NCBI GenBank assembly: GCA_046704385.1 | Contig: JBJKSB010000088.1 | Coordinates: 10,299 to 74,298, forward strand | Direction of reading: 5' to 3' | Length of the DNA stretch: 64,000 bases | Origin: GH45 sp046704385 | GTDB lineage: Bacteria > Bacteroidota > Bacteroidia > Bacteroidales > SZUA-534 | Shown: in pieces, positions 27,821 to 36,470 of the stretch | Position numbering within the stretch: position 1 is the stretch's first letter | Layout of the letters: each line of letters starts with the position of its first letter | The notes under the pieces: model-generated | What the model was told of the DNA's origin: nothing | What the model saw: the letters and a program-made list of their open reading frames with translations, nothing else | Database searches by the model: none | Translations under genes and position numbers: made by a program

Positions 27821-28806
27821 CCGAATTTAAACTTGAAGGGTGATTTTTTTGTCACGTCGATTACATTTATAGCACCTGACTTATTCATAAAAGAATAATT
27901 CATGCTGTCAAGTGTTTGCTCATTGTTGAGTTCAAAGTAATTTCGCGGCCAGAAATCGATCCTCCACTGGCTATTACCAAGGTTCTCCATTTTTGCCTTT
28001 TCTTCACTTCCACATATTGTTACAGAGTCGCTTGAAGTATAGCCTGTTGCACACAAATAAACTTCATCTGCTGACCGCAGCGATGTGTCACCAACAGAGG
28101 CATCAAAGGAAATTGTTACAATATCATTGTCCAGGCTGCCAGCTGGCTCCACGGTAGTGTTGGGTTTTAAATAATCGAGCGTTTCACCGGTTCCGTTTTT
28201 AACTTCAAAAGTTGCAAACCTCACATCATAATTACCGCCATCGCTGGCATCAACTTCTTTGGCACCGAAATAATATCCCAACTGCGCTTTTAAATTTTTC
28301 GTTCCAATTTTCGTTTTAATGATAATTGTGCCTGTATATACTGTTTTACCGGCAGTGCTCGGAAAAACAAAATCAGTCCAGAAAGCTACCCATTCCATAT
28401 CAGGATTGACATTAGCCCCAAAACCAAAGTATTTTTTAAGATCAACCGGCCAGGAATTAGGTACATTTGGGCCTACAGCTACATCATCGGGAACCACCGA
28501 CAAATCACCGGTATATGAAACTCCATCATCGTCAACCCCCGTATACGTAATTGTTGTATTGTTTGCGGCATCCCAACCTTTTGGCATGAGGACAGCTACA
28601 ATAAGCTTCGAAGGCATATCCATAAGAGCATTGGCTGCATCCATAGTAACATCCATTTTTACGGTCAATGTGTCACCGGCATTTCCTGAAGCGGGTTGTT
28701 CAAAATTGTTTATTTTAAAACAACTGGCCATAGCAATTACCATAAAAGCAATTAGGTAATATTTTAAATGTTTCCTTTTTAATATCTTTTTCAAATTCAT
28801 AGTCAT
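27811..28806 (-). CDS. DUF4961-like surface lipoprotein
   Basis: This 331-residue lipoprotein has lipobox MASC (Cys about 29). A beta-rich region opens with a GDTLTVKMDVTMDA strand and contains VAVLMPKGW and a WVAFWTDFVFP aromatic segment. A further domain has paired cysteines (VYLCATGYTSSDSVTICG) and ends KSPFKFKFGCN. It matches the DUF4961-type proteins I recall next to SusC/SusD in some loci, where they probably act as extra surface glycan-binding proteins; this recollection was not checked. It lies 10 bp downstream of the DUF5004 gene and overlaps or abuts SusC. Confidence 0.6.
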   Translation of the reverse strand: MTMNLKKILKRKHLKYYLIAFMVIAMASCFKINNFEQPASGNAGDTLTVKMDVTMDAANALMDMPSKLIVAVLMPKGWDAANNTTITYTGVDDDGVSYTGDLSVVPDDVAVGPNVPNSWPVDLKKYFGFGANVNPDMEWVAFWTDFVFPSTAGKTVYTGTIIIKTKIGTKNLKAQLGYYFGAKEVDASDGGNYDVRFATFEVKNGTGETLDYLKPNTTVEPAGSLDNDIVTISFDASVGDTSLRSADEVYLCATGYTSSDSVTICGSEEKAKMENLGNSQWRIDFWPRNYFELNNEQTLDSMNYSFMNKSGAINVIDVTKKSPFKFKFGCN

Positions 28807-28816
28807 AACCTTAATT

Positions 28817-29272
28817 TTAGTTAGTGGTGTCAGATTCTCTTTCTAAGGTATATTCATATATATTCCCACTACATCCCGGACTTAGTCTTAAACTCAATAG
28901 AGACTTTGAAGAATAAATGGCTGAAGTCAAACTCACCATACCCGTATCAGTTCCGGTAATAAATTCAATAGCCATGGGATAATCAGGATTATCAAATGAC
29001 CATGTGCCGTTTCCAGCTACCACAAAAGGAAGTGTCTCGTTAATCGCAAAAGAATTATCACTAAAAGTCAGGTTAAACTGACTTACATCCAACCTGTTGG
29101 TCATATCCGTGCCATTCCGGGATATTTTAATTAGCTTCCAGCTTCCTTCTATGCTTCTTGCCTGCGCATCGAAAGCTCCCGGGGGGACATCAATCTCTTT
29201 TTTGCAGCCTGACCCAAACAGAATCAGAACCGCCAGAAAGACCTTTAATAATGAATACGTCAATTTCTTCAT
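28817..29272 (-). CDS. DUF5004 (lipocalin-like) lipoprotein, first gene of the glycan operon
   Basis: This 151-residue lipoprotein has lipobox FGSGC (Cys about 23). The mature part reads as a small beta-barrel: a start IEGSWKLIKISRNGTDMTN, then alternating strands 'FNLTFSDNSFAI', 'GNGTWSFDNPDYPMAIEF' and 'SLLSLRLS', and a C-terminal strand EYTLERE. GSWKL with a terminal YTLER strand is characteristic of DUF5004/lipocalin-like proteins of Bacteroidota. The function is unknown; a surface role in glycan capture is inferred from the operon. As the first gene it is next to the divergent control region. Confidence 0.65.
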   Translation of the reverse strand: MKKLTYSLLKVFLAVLILFGSGCKKEIDVPPGAFDAQARSIEGSWKLIKISRNGTDMTNRLDVSQFNLTFSDNSFAINETLPFVVAGNGTWSFDNPDYPMAIEFITGTDTGMVSLTSAIYSSKSLLSLRLSPGCSGNIYEYTLERESDTTN

Positions 29273-29643
29273 ACAATCATATTATTTAGTTAGTGTTCGC
29301 TCGTCCATTATATAGACCGTATCCAAAAATGCATCGCCGAATTACAAATATGTTTGACATAGAATACAGTTTATATTATATAATCAGTTTAGCTGATTTA
29401 AATTAATTTAATATTTCAATAATTAAAATATTCAAAATTTATTGCGCAGTAAAAATAGTATTAATTTTTTGATAATTTCAAATAAAAATTAAATTAAATA
29501 AATAAAAAAATAATTACCAGCACAGTTCAACAACTCATAGTAAGTTTAATTTCAAATTTATATATATCTGTTTATTAATTATTTATGTAATTTTTTAAAT
29601 TAACAAAATCATATTTTTATATAACGGAAATTTTTTATTTTAA
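29273..29643. other. AT-rich divergent intergenic region upstream of the SusC/D operon
   Basis: Strongly AT-rich with no open frame. A near-palindrome CAAATATGTTTG lies at 29344-29355. Read on the minus strand it gives CATATTTG, one mismatch from the TAnnTTTG box, and it is 70 bp upstream of the DUF5004 start, so it may be the operon promoter. A degenerate operator-like TACCAGCA lies at 29515-29522. Confidence 0.4.
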
Positions 29644-29745
29644 TCATACCTGTACCTACCAGTAATAAATTTTTTTTACAAATTTGTGTTGGTGTATTAA
29701 AAAAATATTTACATTTGCATCGGATCATACCAGTACCACACAGTA
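29644..29745 (+). promoter_or_regulatory. gntR promoter with three TACCWGTA operator-like repeats
   Basis: A -7 box TACATTTG (29710-29717) fits TAnnTTTG exactly, with TTTG at 29683 or TTG at 29689 as the -33 element. TACCTGTA (29647-29654) and TACCAGTA (29657-29664) lie exactly 10 bp apart upstream. A third copy, TACCAGTA (29728-29735), lies just downstream of the probable start site. The wider repeat TCATACCWGTACC occurs at 29644-29656 and 29725-29737. The arrangement brackets the promoter, as expected for autoregulation and possibly looping by the GntR protein encoded next. Confidence 0.6.
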
Positions 29746-29764
29746 CGTAATTAATCGGTATATT

Positions 29765-30772
29765 ATGTTAGAATTTATAAAAATCGAAAAAGACTCTTCA
29801 GCACCTAAATACAAACAGATCATAGAGTCTATAATGGATGCCATAGACAAGAATGCTATACGGAAGGACCAGAAGATGCCTTCAATAAATGAAGTATGCA
29901 AACAGTTTAATCTTTCGCGAGACACTGTACTTACTGCGTTTAACGAATTAAAAGCCCGTGGCATATTAGCTTCTCAACCAGGAAAAGGATATTATATTAA
30001 TAAGGCAACAACAGGCCGATCGCACAATATTCTTCTATTGTTTGATAAATTGACTGCATACAAAGAGGTACTTTACGATTCATTTAAGCAACAGTTTAGC
30101 AGGAATGCTACTATTGATATTTTCTTTCACCACTTTAATCCTTCGGTTTTCAAGACATTGATTGAACAGTCAATTGGCAAATATACCGCTTATGTAATTA
30201 TGCCAATACCAAGTAAAAGTGTTCAGGAAATTATCGATCTGATTCCCAAGGATAAATTGTACATTCTTGATATGGGTCGGAGCCTGTATGGTAAAAATCA
30301 CACTTCTGTGTGTCAAAATTTTAAAAAAGACACTTACGAAGGTTTAACCTCAGGAATTGATCTGCTAAAAAAATACAAGAAAATTACATTGGTTTTCCCT
30401 GATACGGGACATACACCCAATTCTATAAAAAAAGGCTTTGTTCATTTTTGCAAAGACAAAGGATTAGATCACGATGTAACAAGCACCATTAACGAGGAAA
30501 TGGTTGAAAAAGATGAAGCCTACATGGTAATCGATGATAAACATTTAGTAAAGCTTGTACAATTTGCACAAAGGAAACACTTAACCCTTGGTAAAGATTT
30601 TGGTATAGTTTCCTATAATGACACTCCGCTTAAATCGGTAGTATCAAATGGCATAACAACTATTTCAACCGATTTTGCAGCAATGGGAAAAAACATGGCA
30701 CAACTTATATTAGAAAAACAAACAGCGCACATCGATAACCCAAGTTCTTTAATTCAACGCAATTCATTATAA
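29765..30772 (+). CDS. GntR-family transcriptional regulator with sugar-binding (LacI-like) domain
   Basis: This 335-residue regulator starts at the ATG 29765; the upstream TTG at 29684 would place the promoter inside the gene and is rejected. Residues 1-75 are a GntR winged helix (APKYKQIIESIMDAI...PSINEVCKQFNLSRDTVLTAFNELKARGILASQPGKGYYI). Residues 80-335 resemble periplasmic-binding/LacI effector domains, with ILLLFDKLTAYKEVLYDSF at the start and DFGIVSYNDTPLKSVVSNGITTIS near the end. The architecture is that of AraR-type regulators that respond to free sugars. Its divergent position makes it the likely controller of both glycan operons. Confidence 0.9.
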   Translation: MLEFIKIEKDSSAPKYKQIIESIMDAIDKNAIRKDQKMPSINEVCKQFNLSRDTVLTAFNELKARGILASQPGKGYYINKATTGRSHNILLLFDKLTAYKEVLYDSFKQQFSRNATIDIFFHHFNPSVFKTLIEQSIGKYTAYVIMPIPSKSVQEIIDLIPKDKLYILDMGRSLYGKNHTSVCQNFKKDTYEGLTSGIDLLKKYKKITLVFPDTGHTPNSIKKGFVHFCKDKGLDHDVTSTINEEMVEKDEAYMVIDDKHLVKLVQFAQRKHLTLGKDFGIVSYNDTPLKSVVSNGITTISTDFAAMGKNMAQLILEKQTAHIDNPSSLIQRNSL

Positions 30773-30815
30773 ACCATAACCTGTTGAATTTTAGATTTAT
30801 ATCGACAATAAAAGG

Positions 30816-33119
30816 ATGAACAATATGAGAAAAAGCAGAAAATATATACATTTTATTATCCTTGCAATAACATTGCTATTTTATAATATTTCAGTAAATG
30901 GTGAATTAAGCTTGAGTGCGAGTGATAACTCCTGCAAAAAAGCGAATGTTTTAGCACAAGATTATATTTCGGAAGCTAATCCCGAATTGACAACTGATGA
31001 CTGGAATGACAGTTTGGTAGCAGCATTACCTGCAGGCGTTAAAGACGGAATAAATTATATAGATACTTCTACCGTTATTTTTTCATTGCTTGCCCCTCAT
31101 AAAAAATACGTATATCTCATTGGCGATTTTACCAATTGGGAAACATTACCCGAATTCCAAATGTATAGAACGCCTGATAGTACGCGCTACTGGATAAAAA
31201 TTGACAGTCTTAAAAAGGGGAAAGAATATCGTTTCCAGTATTTTGTTGACGGATCAATAAAAGTAGGCGACCCTTATTCCGATAAAATTTTGGATCCGGT
31301 ATTTGACAATTCTATTCCGGCAACAACATATCCAGGGCTCATACCATATCCCACAGGCAAAACTGAAAATTCTGTATCTGTAGTTCAAACCGGACAGGAA
31401 CCATATTCCTGGCAGGTAAAAAACTTTGTCCCTCCTGCTAAAGAAAAAATGATTGTGTATGAATTATCAATTCGCGATATGGTGGAAACGCATATGTATA
31501 CCACAATTAAAGATACCTTGGATTATATACAGAATTTGGGTATAAATGTAGTGGAGCTGATGCCGGTGACGGAATTCGGAGGAAATGATGGTTGGGGCTA
31601 TAACCCAAATTTTTACTTTGCACCCGATAAATATTTCGGCACTAAAAACGACTTAAAAGCTTTGGTTGACGAGTGTCACAAACGCGGTATGGCTGTTGTG
31701 CTCGATATGGTATTAAACCATTCGTGGGGAGAAAACCCATTATTAAAATTATATTGGAACGACACCACCAACTGGCCTGCAAAAGACAACCCCTGGTTTT
31801 TCCCGGGTCCTATGTTTGCTAATCCGCAGGCAACTTACGGTCCTGTATTTAACCATGGAAGTGTTTACACCCAGAATTTTGTTGACCGGGTAAACGCTTA
31901 CTGGCTCACTGAGTATAAGTTTGATGGTTTTCGTTTCGATTTCACCAAAGGGTTTGTAACTACCTATAAAGATGCATCTGATCCATGGGGCGATAAATAC
32001 GATCCTGATCGTATTGCCATTTTAAAACGAATGGCAGATTCCATATGGCAGGTGAATCCCAACGCCCTGGTAATTCTTGAGCACCTTGTTTTTGGATATA
32101 CTGAAGAAGAGAAAGAATTGGCAGACTACGGAATGCTACTTTGGGGCAATTTCAATTATCAGTTTACTGAACTGAGCAAAGGAAACGATCAACAACTTTC
32201 GTGGATGAGTTACAAAAACCGCAACTGGAATGCTCCCAATGTTATTACTTATCCGGAAAGCCATGATTGGGAACGAGTAATTGTAAGTGAGTTAAAAGAC
32301 GGAAGATATAATACAACCTATGACACGCGTGATTTAAATACCGCTTTGGATAGAATGAAACTAAACGCCAGTTTTATTTTCACCATGCCCGGACCACACA
32401 TGATTTGGTTGTTCGACGAATTAGGTTACGATGTGAGTGTGAATTTTAACGGCTATGGAAATTTAAAACCCTACCATTGGGAATATTTCCAGGACCCGGC
32501 ACGAAAAAAATTATACGATGTATACGCCGCATTAATACACCTAAAGCAAAATTACAGTGTTTTCGCTACCGATAATTTCGGATATTCCACAGACAATATC
32601 CTCAAAAGTTTTCACTTAAACTCAGATAGTATGAATGTTACTATCATCGGGAATTTTGATATTATTGATCATGTAATTGACCCCGCTTTTCAACATGATG
32701 GTGAATGGTACGACTTTTTTACCGGCAAGGCGTTAAGCGTGATCAACATACACAAACCCCTAGCACTCAAACCCGGCGAATTTCATATATTTATAGACAA
32801 AACTGTCGATTTCCCTGAACCAGGGTTGGTTCCATTCAGCTTGTCAGGGCTTACTTCAAAAAACGACACTTACAATAATCCCAACATAAAAGTTTTTCCC
32901 AATCCGAGTGGAGGCATATTTCGAATGGAATTCCCTAATAATTTTCCGGTTAGCGGAGCATCAATACATGTATCCGATCTCCTGGGAAAAAACATTTATG
33001 AAATGCCTTTAGTGTCATCACAAGCCACGGTAGATTTATCTCCTTATCCCAATGGAATGTATTTTATTCAGGTTGAAGGAAATATTGAAACATTTTCACT
33101 TCCGGTGATCAAAAACTGA
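30816..33119 (+). CDS. Secreted GH13 alpha-amylase-type enzyme with CBM48-like and T9SS sorting domains
   Basis: This 767-residue protein has a signal peptide. It has an E-set/CBM48-like module (FSLLAPHKKYVYLIGDFTNWE..., about 85-175) followed by a GH13 catalytic barrel: VVELMPVTEFGG, VVLDMVLNHSW, DGFRFDFTKG (nucleophile Asp near 375), LVILEHL (acid Glu near 421) and PESHDWE (Asp near 485). A C-terminal type A sorting domain starts at VFPNPSGGIF. CBM48 plus GH13 suggests action on branched or short alpha-glucans, and the sorting domain indicates cell-surface display. It lies 43 bp after gntR and heads the plus-strand operon. Its alpha-glucan preference does not obviously match the mannose theme. 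Confidence 0.9.
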   Translation: MNNMRKSRKYIHFIILAITLLFYNISVNGELSLSASDNSCKKANVLAQDYISEANPELTTDDWNDSLVAALPAGVKDGINYIDTSTVIFSLLAPHKKYVYLIGDFTNWETLPEFQMYRTPDSTRYWIKIDSLKKGKEYRFQYFVDGSIKVGDPYSDKILDPVFDNSIPATTYPGLIPYPTGKTENSVSVVQTGQEPYSWQVKNFVPPAKEKMIVYELSIRDMVETHMYTTIKDTLDYIQNLGINVVELMPVTEFGGNDGWGYNPNFYFAPDKYFGTKNDLKALVDECHKRGMAVVLDMVLNHSWGENPLLKLYWNDTTNWPAKDNPWFFPGPMFANPQATYGPVFNHGSVYTQNFVDRVNAYWLTEYKFDGFRFDFTKGFVTTYKDASDPWGDKYDPDRIAILKRMADSIWQVNPNALVILEHLVFGYTEEEKELADYGMLLWGNFNYQFTELSKGNDQQLSWMSYKNRNWNAPNVITYPESHDWERVIVSELKDGRYNTTYDTRDLNTALDRMKLNASFIFTMPGPHMIWLFDELGYDVSVNFNGYGNLKPYHWEYFQDPARKKLYDVYAALIHLKQNYSVFATDNFGYSTDNILKSFHLNSDSMNVTIIGNFDIIDHVIDPAFQHDGEWYDFFTGKALSVINIHKPLALKPGEFHIFIDKTVDFPEPGLVPFSLSGLTSKNDTYNNPNIKVFPNPSGGIFRMEFPNNFPVSGASIHVSDLLGKNIYEMPLVSSQATVDLSPYPNGMYFIQVEGNIETFSLPVIKN

Positions 33120-33157
33120 TATTCTAAACGATTAACAAAATTTAAAACAATAAACAC

Positions 33158-33730
33158 ATGTTACATAATGTAATAACAGAACCTACTCAGACAATGAAGC
33201 CTGAGAGCGGGTATCTTCAAGGCGAAAAGATATATCAATCAGAAAAAAGGATGAAACAGCTTAATGGAGTGTTTGCAGATGCAGATGCATTTAAGTTACT
33301 TGATCCTGAACAACTTGTATACACTGTTCAATCACACCTACCGGTTCAGGAAGGAACTCCAGGTGGTTTATATTTTGGTACAACCACCATACAACCTGGA
33401 AAGGTTGGCAATGAATATTTTATGACCCGGGGGCATTTTCATGCCAATAGTAAACGTGGAGAATACTATTGGGGAGTGCAAGGCAAAGGTGTACTAATTC
33501 TGATGGATGCAAACCGTAATACATGGGCTGAATTTGTATTTCCCGGAAGCCTTCATTACATAGATTGTGATGTAGCTCACCGGGTGGCAAATATTGGTCA
33601 GTCGCCACTGATTTTTTCCGCCTGCTGGATATCCGATGCCGGACATAATTACCAGGAAATAGAGCAAAATGGTTTTTCGTCACGATTGGTAGAAGTAAAT
33701 AATGAGCCCCATTTATTAGAAGTAAAATAG
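33158..33730 (+). CDS. Cupin-type phosphoglucose isomerase (cPGI family)
   Basis: This 190-residue single cupin of the archaeal-type glucose-6-phosphate isomerase family interconverts glucose-6-P and fructose-6-P, and some members also act on mannose-6-P. Metal-binding residues are in TRGHFHANSKRGEYYWG (His-x-His, Glu) and PGSLHYIDCDVAHRVANIG (second His). The N-terminal half supplies the TTTIQPGKVGNEYF strand typical of the family. It lies 3 bp upstream of the ROK kinase gene and in the same operon as a PMI and a second cPGI-like gene. That predicts intracellular processing of a hexose phosphate pool. Confidence 0.85.
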   Translation: MLHNVITEPTQTMKPESGYLQGEKIYQSEKRMKQLNGVFADADAFKLLDPEQLVYTVQSHLPVQEGTPGGLYFGTTTIQPGKVGNEYFMTRGHFHANSKRGEYYWGVQGKGVLILMDANRNTWAEFVFPGSLHYIDCDVAHRVANIGQSPLIFSACWISDAGHNYQEIEQNGFSSRLVEVNNEPHLLEVK

Positions 33731-33733
33731 ATT

Positions 33734-34678
33734 ATGAATACAATTGCCATTGACCTTGGAGGAACCCGGATTAAAATTGGGCTGATCAACAACGGTAAGC
33801 TTGTGGACGGAACCGTGATATCGGCATTTTCTGACGAAGGATTTACACCAAGAATCCCGACACTCGAAAACACGATAGACGAGCTTATTCATAAACACAA
33901 CCTGACAAAGGAAACAATTAGTGGTATAGGAATCAGTCTGCCTGGCATATGCGATACAAAGGAGATGAAATTGCTTTCCATTAATGAAAAATTTAGCGAT
34001 GCCGTCTGTTTTGATTTTAAAGCCTGGGTAATGGACAAATGGGAACTTCCGGTTATTATTGAAAACGACGCACGTGCTGCACTTGTTGGAGAATGGCAAT
34101 ATGGAGCCGGAAAGGGAACAGATAACCTGGTGATGATTACTCTCGGCACCGGTTTCGGTGGAGCGGTTATCCTTGATGGCAAAGTATTAAGAGGCAAACA
34201 TTTTCAAGCCGGCTGCCTGGCCGGGCATTCAACCGTAAATTATAAAGGAAAACTGTGCAACTGCGGAAATATAGGATGCGTTGAATCGGAAGCTTCAACC
34301 TGGCGGTTACCCGAAATAGCCAAAAGCCATCCACTGTTTCATAATAGTAAACTGTCCAAGGTAGACCTGATCGATTATGAACAGGTGTTTTCGCTAGCCG
34401 ATTCAGGAGATATTGTTGCAACAGAAATCACCCAACACAGCCTTGATGTCTGGAGTGCCGGAGTTATAAACCAGATTCATGCCTACGACCCCGAACTGGT
34501 TATTATCGGTGGCGGAATTATGAGAAGCGGTGCAAAAATTCTTAACCATATCACTGATAAAGTAAACAAACATGCATGGACCCCTTGGGGAAAAGTAAAA
34601 ATTGTTCAGGCTGAGGATTTGGATTGGGCCGCATTAAAAGGTATCAGCTGTTTGCTGGAAGAAATGTTAACTAATTAA
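33734..34678 (+). CDS. ROK-family sugar kinase
   Basis: This 314-residue cytoplasmic kinase starts with the phosphate loop IAIDLGGTRIKIGL. It has the catalytic segment ENDARAALVGEWQYG, GTGFGGAVI, the zinc motif CNCGNIGCVESEAS (CxCGxxGCxE) and IIGGGIM near the end. ROK kinases phosphorylate glucose, mannose, N-acetylmannosamine, fructose or similar sugars. Between a cPGI and a PMI, mannose or glucose is the best guess. No helix-turn-helix precedes the kinase domain, so it is an enzyme and not a ROK repressor. Spacing to neighbours is 3 and 10 bp. Confidence 0.9.
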   Translation: MNTIAIDLGGTRIKIGLINNGKLVDGTVISAFSDEGFTPRIPTLENTIDELIHKHNLTKETISGIGISLPGICDTKEMKLLSINEKFSDAVCFDFKAWVMDKWELPVIIENDARAALVGEWQYGAGKGTDNLVMITLGTGFGGAVILDGKVLRGKHFQAGCLAGHSTVNYKGKLCNCGNIGCVESEASTWRLPEIAKSHPLFHNSKLSKVDLIDYEQVFSLADSGDIVATEITQHSLDVWSAGVINQIHAYDPELVIIGGGIMRSGAKILNHITDKVNKHAWTPWGKVKIVQAEDLDWAALKGISCLLEEMLTN

Positions 34679-34688
34679 TTTGAAATAA

Positions 34689-36446
34689 ATGACAAATTTC
34701 ACAAATACTCCTTTTGTTTCAGTAAATGATCATACCAAAGTAAGAAAAGGCTGGGATGAGATCGCTTCTGAACTAAAGGCTGCAATAAATAAAATCAATA
34801 AAGAAGTACGAATAATTACCATCGAGTACTATCAGGGTATTCTGGAAGAAGAAACAACCAATGCCCTGACGAATGGCATCAATCCCGAGTTGGTGATAAG
34901 GGCAGATGAATTAATGTATGATGAAGAATACATCAGGGAAATGGTGTACCCTGACGTTACTGATGATCGAATTTTCGGGTATCTGACCCGCTTAAATATT
35001 GATGCTTATTTTGATCCGGAAAAAGTAGCAACTGCCAGGGATAAGATTAACTCGTTGAAAAATAGTACTATACTGATAATTGGCTCTGGTGCAGCGTATG
35101 TGAGCGAGCAATATGACTTGTTGGTATATGCTGATATGGCCCGATGGGAAATTCAGTTGCGCATGCGTAAAAACCTGGTGAATAACCTGGGATTAAAGAA
35201 TAAAAACGAAGAATGGGGACTACAATATAAACAGGCATTTTTTGTGGATTGGCGCGTTTGTGACCGATGGAAAAAAAGGCTGATGTCAAAATGGGATTTT
35301 GTGTTAGACACAAACAATTCTTCAGTTCCTAAACTTATTGAAGGCAAAGCAGTTTTGGAGGGTTTAGAAAAATGTCTCACCAGACCTTTCAGTTTAGCGC
35401 CATTTTTCGATCCGGGTCCCTGGGGTGGTCAGTGGATGAAGGAAAATTGCAACCTCGACCCCGAAGCTGATAATTATGCCTGGTGTTTTAATTGCGTACC
35501 TGAAGAAAACAGCCTTTTATTAAAGTTTGGTGAAGACATTATCGAAATTCCCTCTATAAACCTTGTGTTTTACAATCCTAAAAACTTATTAGGTGAACCG
35601 GTTCATGCCAGGTTTGGTGATGAATTTCCAATCCGTTTCGATTATCTCGATACAATTGACGGAGGTAACCTGAGCCTGCAAGTGCACCCGCTCACTGAAT
35701 ATATTCAAGAGAAATTCGGCTTGCATTATACTCAGGATGAAAGTTATTATATGATGGATGCCAGACCCGGTGCTGAAGTATATTTAGGTGTGAAAGAAGG
35801 TATTGATCCACAAGCCATGATTAATGAGCTGGAAGAGGCACAAAAAGGGGAAATACCTTTTGATGCCGAAAAGTATATTCAAAAGTGGCCGGTCAAAAAG
35901 CACGATCATTTTCTAATTCCGGCTGGAACGATACATTGTTCAGGAAAAGACAGCATGGTTCTTGAAATAAGTTCCACTCCTTATATTTTCACATTCAAAC
36001 TATGGGATTGGGGTCGCCTGGGTTTAGATGGTAAACCACGCCCAATCAATATTGAACACGGTAAAAATGTTATTCAATGGGACCGTGTTACCGATTGGAC
36101 CCGTGATAATCTGGTAAACCATGTAGTGAAAGTTGGTGAAGGTGATGGCTGGGTGGAAGAGCAAACCGGGTTGCATGAACGGGAATTTATTGAGACCCGC
36201 CGACACTGGTTTTCCAAACCGGTAAAACACCATACCAATGGATTAGTTAATGTTCTTAACCTGATTGAAGGGGACGAAATTATTGTTGAAAGTCCCGACC
36301 ATGCCTTTGAACCTTTTATTGTTCATTATGCTGAAACGTTTATTGTACCAGCTTGTGTCGGAGCTTATACCATTCGTCCTACTGTTGAAAACAATGAAAA
36401 GCCACACGCTACCATTAAAGCATTTGTAAGAGCAGGTGATAATTAA
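34689..36446 (+). CDS. manA: Class I mannose-6-phosphate isomerase with a long N-terminal extension
   Basis: This 585-residue protein is well above the usual 300-400. The C-terminal part (from about residue 240) is a class I PMI: FDPGPWGGQWM, NLSLQVHP (Gln and His zinc ligands), DESYYMMDARPGAEVYLG, DHFLIPAGTIHCSG (His ligand) and a second cupin half. The first 230 residues form a separate domain with VRIITIEYYQG, DDRIFGYL, STILIIGSGAAYVS and YADMARWEIQLRMRKN. The last resembles the Arg-rich lid of P-loop nucleoside kinases, but no GxxxxGK[ST] loop is present. It converts mannose-6-P to fructose-6-P; the N-terminal role is unknown. Confidence 0.85.
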   Translation: MTNFTNTPFVSVNDHTKVRKGWDEIASELKAAINKINKEVRIITIEYYQGILEEETTNALTNGINPELVIRADELMYDEEYIREMVYPDVTDDRIFGYLTRLNIDAYFDPEKVATARDKINSLKNSTILIIGSGAAYVSEQYDLLVYADMARWEIQLRMRKNLVNNLGLKNKNEEWGLQYKQAFFVDWRVCDRWKKRLMSKWDFVLDTNNSSVPKLIEGKAVLEGLEKCLTRPFSLAPFFDPGPWGGQWMKENCNLDPEADNYAWCFNCVPEENSLLLKFGEDIIEIPSINLVFYNPKNLLGEPVHARFGDEFPIRFDYLDTIDGGNLSLQVHPLTEYIQEKFGLHYTQDESYYMMDARPGAEVYLGVKEGIDPQAMINELEEAQKGEIPFDAEKYIQKWPVKKHDHFLIPAGTIHCSGKDSMVLEISSTPYIFTFKLWDWGRLGLDGKPRPINIEHGKNVIQWDRVTDWTRDNLVNHVVKVGEGDGWVEEQTGLHEREFIETRRHWFSKPVKHHTNGLVNVLNLIEGDEIIVESPDHAFEPFIVHYAETFIVPACVGAYTIRPTVENNEKPHATIKAFVRAGDN

Positions 36447-36470
36447 TAAAAACACTACAAAATTAATTCA

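Noticed and set aside
29684..29764. TTG start giving a 362-residue GntR protein
   Set aside because: It would place the -7 box and one operator repeat inside the coding sequence; the ATG at 29765 starts exactly at the conserved winged-helix domain.
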